DNA from: Kiritimatiellales bacterium
GTDB lineage: Bacteria; Verrucomicrobiota; Kiritimatiellia; Kiritimatiellales; Pontiellaceae
NCBI GenBank assembly: GCA_013042165.1
Contig: JABDQT010000032.1
Coordinates: forward strand, 1-11,945
DNA length: 11,945 bases
Direction: 5' to 3'
Below the pieces are notes generated by a model. The model saw only the letters and a program-made list of their open reading frames with translations. It was not told the origin of the DNA and searched no databases. Shown piece after piece: positions 7,171 through 11,945 of this stretch (its first letter is position 1; each line of letters starts with the position of its first letter). The position numbers and the translations under genes were made by a program.

Positions 7171-8016
7171 CTACTTAATGGTTTTCTTCGTGGTCTTGAT
7201 GAGTGTCTTCCACAGCTCCTCCTCGGTCTTGACACCGAGCAGCAGGTCGCGGGCATCCTTTTCACGGAACGTACGCGAAAGACCGGCAATCAGCTTGAGG
7301 TAGAATGCGCTCGTTGCGGTCGGAATGACCACAAAGAAAAAGATGCGTGTGAGACTGCGACCGGGGCCGCCAAACTTGACTCCCTTTTTGCTGATGCCCA
7401 CGGCCATCGAAAGGCCGCCGCCTTCAACACCGCGCACATGCGGAAAAGCCAACCCATTGTCGACAGCCGTACTGATAATCCCCTCGCGCTGCAACGCCAT
7501 ATCGAGCAGGTGATCACCGTCCTCCACAAAACCTTCAGCGGCCATGCGCGTGCACATTTCCGCCAGCACTTCTTCTCCCGTCGTGCCCTTGAGGGGGACC
7601 ATCATCAGCTCGGGTGAGGTGAAACGGGAAATTCCGGTCTTGCGGGCCTCGCCGTACGAACGACTCTTGCGTTCGGCGAGCACCAGCTGCTCCGGATAAT
7701 ACAGGTAGCGGGCGCAGTTCGAACACCGCTGCATGCCATCGGCCTTTTGAACGCTCTGGACAAGGCTCTTGGTGAGGGCCATGCCGCAACCCGTGCATAA
7801 GTCGCTGGCGACCGGTACTATGGCTTCGGGGTGCTTCTGAAGCAACCGGTTGAAGTGCGATTTGACCTGCTGCGGAACATCGGCGCTCAATGAGGCAATC
7901 GATTTCTCCAGCTCCTCGAGCCGGGCATTCGGCATCGATACTTTCTTCTGCATATTGGCTACAACGAGTTCCTGCAGTTGGATCAGCTGGTTGATCAGGC
8001 TATGTGTGGTTGTCAT
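7171..8016 (-). CDS. C4 zinc ribbon (CT398/zf-RING_7-like) domain fused to a PTS EIIA (PtsN-like) domain
   Basis: 281 residues in three parts. Residues 1-62 are polar and helical (coiled-coil-like, ARLEELEKSIASL). Residues 65-108 form a four-cysteine zinc ribbon: CTGC at 74-77 and CSNC at 98-101 followed by ARYLYY, the pattern of the CT398/DUF164 zinc ribbon, which in that family also follows a long coiled coil. Residues from about 130 to 275 are a type-2 EIIA domain with predicted phospho-His193 in GLAFPHVRG; the end is a Lys-rich tail (KTTKKTIK). No membrane segment or signal peptide is visible, so it is expected in the cytoplasm. A zinc ribbon next to a phospho-switch suggests a regulator that binds nucleic acid or protein; this is inference. 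ATG 8016 has a good ribosome site (AAGGA, 8027-8023, 6 bases away). It follows pntB after 126 bases and ends at a terminator before rlmN. Confidence 0.88.
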   Translation of the reverse strand: MTTTHSLINQLIQLQELVVANMQKKVSMPNARLEELEKSIASLSADVPQQVKSHFNRLLQKHPEAIVPVASDLCTGCGMALTKSLVQSVQKADGMQRCSNCARYLYYPEQLVLAERKSRSYGEARKTGISRFTSPELMMVPLKGTTGEEVLAEMCTRMAAEGFVEDGDHLLDMALQREGIISTAVDNGLAFPHVRGVEGGGLSMAVGISKKGVKFGGPGRSLTRIFFFVVIPTATSAFYLKLIAGLSRTFREKDARDLLLGVKTEEELWKTLIKTTKKTIK

Positions 8017-8041
8017 GATTTGTCCTTAATTAGATAAAACT

Positions 8042-8066
8042 GGAATTAGCAAAATGTACTAGTTCC
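8042..8066. repeat. Interrupted palindrome upstream of the zinc ribbon-EIIA gene
   Basis: GGAATTAG (8042-8049) and CTAGTTCC (8059-8066) are inverted copies differing at one base, separated by 9 bases. The centre lies 38 bases upstream of the gene's start codon, in a 126-base intergenic region with AT-rich stretches, so it could be an operator. No convincing promoter pair was found here. A separate GCCGG/CCGGC hairpin at 8113-8125, near the pntB stop, has no U-tract. Confidence 0.35.
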
Positions 8067-8142
8067 GGTTTGGAATGAAAGCTAAAGGCGCACAATTCAT
8101 TGCACCCCGAGAGCCGGAGCCCGGCAAGACCTGTTTCGGCGA

Positions 8143-9528
8143 TTAAAGTTCAATGACGGCACGCACCAGATCCTGCAGCACAGCTTTTGCATCACCGAAG
8201 AGCATCAGTGAATTATCGTTAATGAAGAGCTGGTTGGGAATGCCGGCAAAACCGGGGCTGAGGCTTCGTTTGATGACGATGACCGTGCGGGATTTGTCGA
8301 CATCCAGAATCGGCATGCCGTAGATCGGACTGCTGGCGTCGTCGCGGGCCGCCGGATTGACTACGTCGTTTGCTCCGAGCACAATCGTGACATCGGTCTG
8401 TGAAAACTCGGGGTTGATGTTGTCCATTTCAATCAGTTTGTCATAGGGCACCTCGGCCTCGGCGAGTAATACGTTCATGTGACCGGGCATGCGGCCCGCT
8501 ACGGGATGGATGGCGAATTTGACATCGATGCCGCGCTTTTCCAGCAGGTCGGCGAGTTCCTGCGTCACATGCTGCGCCTGGGCAACCGCCAAGCCATAAC
8601 CGGGAGCAATCACCACCTTCTGCGCGTTTTCCATCAGCATTGCCACCTCTTCCGCACCGCAGCTCTTGACCTTGCCTTCGTAGAATTCCTTGCCCGGGAT
8701 GGATGCCATCTGTTCCTCGCTCACCATCGCACCGCCAAAGAGGACCGTGCCGAGCGAGCGGTTCATCGCCTTGCACATGATCTGGCTGAGAATGATGCCC
8801 GATGCACCGACCAGCGAGCCGCTGATGATCAGCCCGTTGTTCATGAGCACAAAGCCGGTGGCCGCCGCCGCCAGACCGGAATAGGAGTTCAGCAGCGCAA
8901 TAACCACCGGCATATCCGCTCCGCCAATAGCGAGCACCAGCAGGATCCCGAGGAACAGGGCAACAACCACGAGCAGGAACAGAATGAACCCCCAGCCGTT
9001 CATAATGAACAATACCGACAGGGCCAGCACGCCCAGCCCCAAGACGACTCGCAGCAGGCTCTGGTTCGGCAGCTGCATCGCCTTTTCGGCATACCCCTGC
9101 AGCTTGGCCCAGGCCACGATGCTGCCCGTCAGCGTAACCGACCCTATCACTGCGCTGAGCGCCAACGCAATCGTCCACGGCATAGTTTCTGCGCTGGACG
9201 CGGAGGGCGCAATAAATTCGGACAGCGCAACCAGCAACGAGGCGGCTCCACCAAATCCATTAAGTAGCCCCACCATTTCCGGCATGGCCGTCATCTTGAC
9301 CGTCCGTGCGATGTACGCGCCGATTCCGCCGCCCACGACCATGCCGGCGATAATCCAGCCAAAGGTCAGAACGTGGTGGTCAACCAATGTTGCGATAATC
9401 GCGATGAGCATCCCCACGGCACCCGTCAGGTTTCCGCGTGGTGCGCTTTTTGGGGAACCGAGTCCCTTCAGTCCCAGTATGAAAAGGACGGCCGCAACGA
9501 GGTAGGCAAGATTGATGAGTTGGGTCAT
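8143..9528 (-). CDS. pntB: Proton-translocating NAD(P) transhydrogenase, beta subunit
   Basis: 461 residues, the usual PntB length. Residues 1 to about 260 form the membrane domain (dII) with many hydrophobic helices; GGADMPVVIALLNSYSGLA (202-220) is a family hallmark and includes Asp205, equivalent to the Asp of the proton path. Residues 286-461 are the NADP(H)-binding dIII, with the GYGLAVAQAQ loop (310-319), HPVAGRMPGHMN (341-352) and KRSLSPGFAG (420-429). The E. coli channel residue His91 appears to be Asn90 here (LLNGFGG); Asn at this place is, as far as I know, common in other transhydrogenases. It works with PntAA and PntAB. The start at 9528 has its own ribosome site AGAGGA (9540-9535, 6 bases away) and overlaps the stop of the inserted four-helix-bundle gene by ATGA. 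Confidence 0.97.
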   Translation of the reverse strand: MTQLINLAYLVAAVLFILGLKGLGSPKSAPRGNLTGAVGMLIAIIATLVDHHVLTFGWIIAGMVVGGGIGAYIARTVKMTAMPEMVGLLNGFGGAASLLVALSEFIAPSASSAETMPWTIALALSAVIGSVTLTGSIVAWAKLQGYAEKAMQLPNQSLLRVVLGLGVLALSVLFIMNGWGFILFLLVVVALFLGILLVLAIGGADMPVVIALLNSYSGLAAAATGFVLMNNGLIISGSLVGASGIILSQIMCKAMNRSLGTVLFGGAMVSEEQMASIPGKEFYEGKVKSCGAEEVAMLMENAQKVVIAPGYGLAVAQAQHVTQELADLLEKRGIDVKFAIHPVAGRMPGHMNVLLAEAEVPYDKLIEMDNINPEFSQTDVTIVLGANDVVNPAARDDASSPIYGMPILDVDKSRTVIVIKRSLSPGFAGIPNQLFINDNSLMLFGDAKAVLQDLVRAVIEL

Positions 9529-10067
9529 GGTTGATCCTCTAAGCTTAAAACTGAATCGTATGTCGTGGTTTCGTCATCCTTACTGCTTACTTCGTATTGC
9601 GTATTACTGAACGGAACCTCGTCATCCATCAAGCTATCGACTGTATATGCCGCAGGCTCCTCACACAGTTTGAGGGTGCGCTCAACGGGCACGATGGATA
9701 GCAGCATCTTTATGATTTCGGTCAACAGCCATGCGCGATGTTCAAATACTTTGTCGCCAAGCACATGGCGTCCTCGATAATACCAACCCCGACTTTCCCG
9801 TGCCGATCCAAGAGCGTATTCATAAAACCGAGAGCGATCCTTTCCACTTTGTTTTGAATAGCCCTCTTCTATATTGGCGGCAATGGAGCCGACGGCTCGA
9901 TATAGCTGGTTTGACAACGCTTTTGTTCTTTGATCATCCACGAGACCGGAAACATCTTTCCAACAAATGTCGGAGAGAAACAGTGCAAGTCGGTATACCT
10001 TCATCTTCCAAAGCACATCAACCCGGATGACTTCCGGTACACTTTTTTCCCATTCTGAAAATTTCAT
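9525..10067 (-). CDS. Four-helix-bundle protein, S23/IVP family (TIGR02436-like)
   Basis: 180 residues. The core, about 18-130, carries the family signature: DVLWKMKVYRLALFL (17-31), then LYRAVGSIAANIEEGYSKQS (55-74) and RFYEYALGSARESRGWYYRG (80-99). The family is known from proteins encoded in 23S rRNA intervening sequences and is related in fold to Avd of diversity-generating retroelements; its cellular function is not settled. Members are usually about 115-140 residues; here a tail of about 48 residues (133-180), rich in Asp, Ser and Thr, is added. Part of the tail (residues 154-163) is encoded by a 7-bp repeat array and the last residues by the DNA leading into pntB. G+C is lower than in pntB (29 of 60 at 9841-9900 against 39 of 60 at 9121-9180), consistent with insertion. 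A weak AGGGA lies before ATG 10067. The stop overlaps the pntB start by ATGA. Confidence 0.9.
   Translation of the reverse strand: MKFSEWEKSVPEVIRVDVLWKMKVYRLALFLSDICWKDVSGLVDDQRTKALSNQLYRAVGSIAANIEEGYSKQSGKDRSRFYEYALGSARESRGWYYRGRHVLGDKVFEHRAWLLTEIIKMLLSIVPVERTLKLCEEPAAYTVDSLMDDEVPFSNTQYEVSSKDDETTTYDSVLSLEDQP
9580..9607 (+). repeat. Heptanucleotide array, four units (distal end of the four-helix-bundle cassette)
   Basis: Read on the plus strand, four consecutive 7-bp units fit the consensus KTAYTKC with few deviations: TTACTGC (9580), TTACTTC (9587), GTATTGC (9594), GTATTAC (9601). The array lies inside the four-helix-bundle reading frame, encoding residues 154-163. It is inverted relative to the array at 10084-10111 and matches it at 21 of 28 positions when the two are aligned as inverted repeats. 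Confidence 0.8.
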
Positions 10068-10083
10068 GCTCTTTCCCTGCCAG

Positions 10084-10111
10084 GCAATACGCAGTACGCA
10101 ATAAGTAATAC
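10084..10111 (-). repeat. Heptanucleotide array, four units (proximal end of the four-helix-bundle cassette)
   Basis: Read on the minus strand from 10111 downward: GTATTAC, TTATTGC, GTACTGC, GTATTGC. The units are the same kind as in the array at 9580-9607 but in opposite orientation. The array starts one base after the TAG stop of pntAB and fills most of the gap before the four-helix-bundle start codon at 10067. Confidence 0.8.
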
Positions 10112-10112
10112 T

Positions 10113-10400
10113 CTACTTTTTCTTCTTGAACATGTGTAGCATGCGGTCGGTCACCATGAACCCGCCGACAATGTTGATCATTGCGAGCACCACCGCGAGA
10201 AAACCAAGAATAACGGAAAAGAACGTACCATTCTCGCCCGACCCAGCGCAGAGGATCGCACCAATCACGGTGATGCCCGAAATCGCATTCGATCCGCTCA
10301 TCAGCGGCGTATGCAGCGTGGGCGGCACCTTGGTGATCACCTCATAACCCACAAAGACCGCGAGGACAAAAATGGTTAACGCACCTATCAAAGCTTCCAT
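10113..10400 (-). CDS. pntAB: NAD(P) transhydrogenase alpha subunit, membrane part (split type)
   Basis: 95 residues with three hydrophobic segments (about 3-22, 40-53, 58-84) and the hallmark KVPPTLHTPLMSGSNAISGI at 24-43, found at the C-terminus of fused PntA. In the split arrangement, known from Rhodospirillum rubrum, this membrane piece is a separate gene, as here. Together with the PntB membrane domain it forms the proton channel. The start at 10400 lies 2 bases after the pntAA stop and has a good ribosome site, AAGGAG (10413-10408), inside the end of pntAA. The C-terminus is a KKKK tail. The stop at 10113 is followed after one base by the heptad repeat array. Confidence 0.95.
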   Translation of the reverse strand: MEALIGALTIFVLAVFVGYEVITKVPPTLHTPLMSGSNAISGITVIGAILCAGSGENGTFFSVILGFLAVVLAMINIVGGFMVTDRMLHMFKKKK

Positions 10401-10402
10401 GG

Positions 10403-11542
10403 CTATGCTCCTTGCTCCATGAGCGGTTTAATCATTTCGTGAACCACCTGCCCGTCATGCGTCAGCAGCGAGCCCTTCACAATTTCATCTTCGAGGTCGA
10501 TGGCAAACTGCTCCTCCTTGACCATGTTCAGCAGGAAGGTGGTGATGTTTTTGGAATAGAGTTGCGAGGCATGCACAGACGAGCGGGAGGGATAGTCGGT
10601 GTATCCGATAATGCGGACGCCATGCTTTTCGACGACTTCCCCCGCCACGGCCCCTTCGGTATTGCCGCCGCGTTCGGCGGCCAGATCGACAATGACCGAT
10701 CCCGGGCGCATGGCCTGCAGCATGTCATCGGTAATCAGCACCGGTGCCTGCTTGCCGGGAATCGCCGCCGTCGTAATGACCACATCCACCGAGGTCACCT
10801 TGGCCTTCATCTGCTCCTGCTGCTTCTTGTAAAACTCGTCGGACTGCGCTTTGGCATACCCGCCGGCATCCTCGGCATCGGCGGTTTCTAGATCGAACTC
10901 GATAAACTTTGCGCCCACACTCTCGACCTGCTCCTTCACGGCCGGGCGGGTGTCGTAGGCCTCGACCACGGCACCGAGGCGCTTCGCCGTTGCAATGGCC
11001 ATCAGGCCCGCTACGCCCGCACCAATCACAAACACCTTGGCGGGAGTGATGGTGCCGGCGGAAGTCATCAGCATCGGGAAATATTTGGGCAGCATCCCGG
11101 CCGCCTCGATTACTGAGCGGTAGCCGGCAATCGCCGCCATGGAGCTGAGCACATCCATGCTCTGCGCGCGGGTGATGCGGGGAACAAACTCCAGCCCGAA
11201 GCCGCTGATCCGCTTGGCGGCCAGCTGGCCCATCAGGTCGAGCCGGAAAAAGGCATCCATCAGGCAGATCAGCGTGGACCCATCCTTCATGCCGTTGACT
11301 TCCTCAGTGGTCGGGGGCCGCACCTTGAAAATGATGTCCGCGGCCTGATAGAGCGCCTCGGCGTTGGGAGCAATCTTTGCACCCGCTTCCTCGTAGGCAT
11401 GATCCGCAATGAAGGCCCCGGCTCCTGCCCCGCTCTCGATCATGACCTCGAGGCCCGCCTTGGTGAGCGCCGAAACCGATGCGGGAATCAAGGCAATCCG
11501 GTTTTCATCAGCCAACGTTTCCTTCGGAACAGCAATCAACAT
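10403..11542 (-). CDS. pntAA: NAD(P) transhydrogenase alpha subunit, NAD-binding part (split type)
   Basis: 379 residues covering the soluble dI domain: AlaDH/PNT N-terminal part (VPKETLADENRIALIPASV, 5-23) and Rossmann part with GAGVAG (174-179) and the adenosine-binding Asp197 in AYDTRP. The RQD loop that contacts nicotinamide is present as Arg122, Gln127 and Asp130 (PRITRAQSMD). The protein ends where fused PntA (about 510 residues in E. coli) would continue into membrane helices, which here are the next gene. Alanine dehydrogenase is a relative of similar length (about 370), but the RQD loop and neighbouring pntAB and pntB settle the call. It is first in the operon: ATG 11542 is preceded by GGGGGT as ribosome site and by a sigma70-type promoter at 11591-11618. 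Cytoplasmic face of the membrane complex. Confidence 0.96.
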   Translation of the reverse strand: MLIAVPKETLADENRIALIPASVSALTKAGLEVMIESGAGAGAFIADHAYEEAGAKIAPNAEALYQAADIIFKVRPPTTEEVNGMKDGSTLICLMDAFFRLDLMGQLAAKRISGFGLEFVPRITRAQSMDVLSSMAAIAGYRSVIEAAGMLPKYFPMLMTSAGTITPAKVFVIGAGVAGLMAIATAKRLGAVVEAYDTRPAVKEQVESVGAKFIEFDLETADAEDAGGYAKAQSDEFYKKQQEQMKAKVTSVDVVITTAAIPGKQAPVLITDDMLQAMRPGSVIVDLAAERGGNTEGAVAGEVVEKHGVRIIGYTDYPSRSSVHASQLYSKNITTFLLNMVKEEQFAIDLEDEIVKGSLLTHDGQVVHEMIKPLMEQGA

Positions 11543-11580
11543 TTTTACCCCCGTAACCTGCTATAATAACCGCGCTCGGC

Positions 11581-11608
11581 ATTGGCGGGTATTGTGCGCA
11601 TCGCCAAT
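11581..11608. promoter_or_regulatory. Inverted repeat around the pnt promoter -10 (operator candidate)
   Basis: ATTGGCG (11581-11587) and CGCCAAT (11602-11608) are a perfect 7-bp inverted repeat with a 14-base spacer, so half-site centres are 21 bp apart, two helical turns. The -10 box lies between the half-sites and one half-site falls in the promoter spacer. This is the geometry of a dimeric repressor site, though an RNA hairpin cannot be excluded. Confidence 0.5.
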
Positions 11609-11618
11609 ACACTGTCAA
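11591..11618 (-). promoter_or_regulatory. Sigma70-type promoter of the pnt operon
   Basis: On the minus strand a consensus -35 box TTGACA (11618-11613) is followed after 16 bases by CACAAT (11596-11591), four of six matches to TATAAT. Transcription would start near 11584, giving a leader of about 42 bases before pntAA. A second -10-like TATTAT (11568-11563) lacks a good -35 box. Confidence 0.6.
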
Positions 11619-11675
11619 GTGCGTCTTCATCGCTTCCACGGCATATTAAACCGCGGGGAGGCTACTCAGCTTGGA

Positions 11676-11945
11676 TCAACCGTTCAGTTCACCGATTAAA
11701 CCGAGCCCCTTCAAGGTCAGCTTCGTGTCAATGGCGGCCTCGACATCCCAATCTTTGAAGATCCATCCTGCATAGCCGCCGGTGCAGCAGACCGGCAGTT
11801 TTTTCACACCAAAGTCCGCTTTCAACGAGGTGAGAATCTCGCGCACCATCCCACGGTATCCGAGTCGGGCGCCAATCTGCATCGCCTGCCGCGTATTGTG
11901 TCCGACCACCGCCTTCGTTTTGGACGGGGCCACGTGCGGCAGCAG
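11676..11945 (-). CDS. coaX: Type III pantothenate kinase, C-terminal part (5' end outside window)
   Basis: The frame is open from the right edge to TGA at 11678-11676: 89 residues. It begins LLPHV and continues with GHNTRQAMQIGARLGYRGMV, the CoaX segment with conserved N-T and Q-x-G residues; then CCTGGYAGWI, the conserved TGG loop; and the ending IDTKLTLKGLGLIGELN, which matches the family C-terminus (LTL-GL). The enzyme phosphorylates pantothenate as the first step of coenzyme A synthesis in the cytoplasm; family length is about 250-260 residues, so roughly one third is here. A GTG at 11933 is only an internal valine. No clear terminator follows; a promoter for the pnt operon lies about 60 bases beyond the stop. 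Confidence 0.9.
   Translation of the reverse strand: MLPHVAPSKTKAVVGHNTRQAMQIGARLGYRGMVREILTSLKADFGVKKLPVCCTGGYAGWIFKDWDVEAAIDTKLTLKGLGLIGELNG

Larger units (their letters stand above)
9580..10111 (-). mobile_element. Putative IVS-like cassette: four-helix-bundle gene between inverted heptad arrays
   Basis: A 532-bp segment begins one base after the pntAB stop codon and ends inside the four-helix-bundle gene's 3' tail, with an array of four 7-bp repeats at each end. Removing it would leave pntAB and pntB about 54 bases apart, with the pntB ribosome site intact, as in an ordinary pnt operon. No transposase or target-site duplication is visible. Calling it mobile is inference from position, lower G+C, terminal inverted repeats and the family's known presence in rRNA intervening sequences. 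Confidence 0.5.

Noticed and set aside
7104..7289. Upstream extension of rlmN to 7289
   Set aside because: The extra residues are Arg/Ser-rich, overlap the end of the zinc ribbon-EIIA gene and cross the terminator hairpin; ATG 7103 gives a normal RlmN N-terminus.
8113..8125. GCCGG-AGC-CCGGC hairpin after pntB as a terminator
   Set aside because: The stem is only 5 bp and is followed on the minus strand by GC-rich sequence with no U-tract.
8479..9267. A 262-codon plus-strand frame opposite pntB
   Set aside because: pntB is unmistakable in this region; the antisense product is His/Gln/Arg-rich low-complexity sequence without a family.
9580..10111. Reading the heptad arrays as a CRISPR or as plain microsatellite slippage
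   Set aside because: Units of 7 bp without spacers are not CRISPR, and two arrays of equal length in inverted orientation at both ends of one gene are not expected from simple slippage.
10403..11542. Alanine dehydrogenase for the 379-residue NAD-binding protein
   Set aside because: The RQD loop and the adjacent pntAB and pntB genes show it is the transhydrogenase dI subunit.

Overview
The window comes from a moderately GC-rich Gram-negative bacterium. Every gene I can support lies on the minus strand, so transcription runs from high to low coordinates. Three features suggest the PVC superphylum, perhaps the Verrucomicrobiota or Kiritimatiellota: a PTS EIIA domain fused to an APC permease, a second EIIA fused to a C4 zinc ribbon, and a four-helix-bundle (S23/IVP family) gene between housekeeping genes. 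This placement is an inference from gene style, not from a marker gene.

Layout from the right edge: the 3' end of coaX (type III pantothenate kinase); an intergenic region with a good sigma70-type promoter that has an inverted repeat around its -10 box; the split proton-translocating transhydrogenase operon pntAA-pntAB-pntB, interrupted between pntAB and pntB by a four-helix-bundle gene; a zinc ribbon-EIIA fusion gene; a hairpin terminator; rlmN, which overlaps an APC permease-EIIA fusion gene by ATGA; a small orphan lipoprotein gene with its own terminator; and a four-gene MacAB/TolC-like export operon (lipoprotein adaptor, ABC ATPase, FtsX/MacB-type permease, lipoprotein outer-membrane channel) that runs off the left edge.

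How they may work together: PntAA, PntAB and PntB form one membrane complex that links NADH/NADP+ hydride transfer to the proton gradient. The two EIIA proteins on either side of rlmN look like targets of a regulatory, non-sugar phosphotransfer chain; no EI or HPr gene is present here. The four export genes should make one envelope-spanning efflux machine whose adaptor and channel are both predicted lipoproteins.

The most interesting object is the four-helix-bundle gene at 9525-10067. It is bracketed by two arrays, each of exactly four 7-bp units (consensus about KTAYTKC), in inverted orientation. One array starts one base after the pntAB stop codon; the other is embedded in the coding sequence for the protein's C-terminal tail. 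It looks like a compact inserted cassette whose reading frame has become coupled to pntB.
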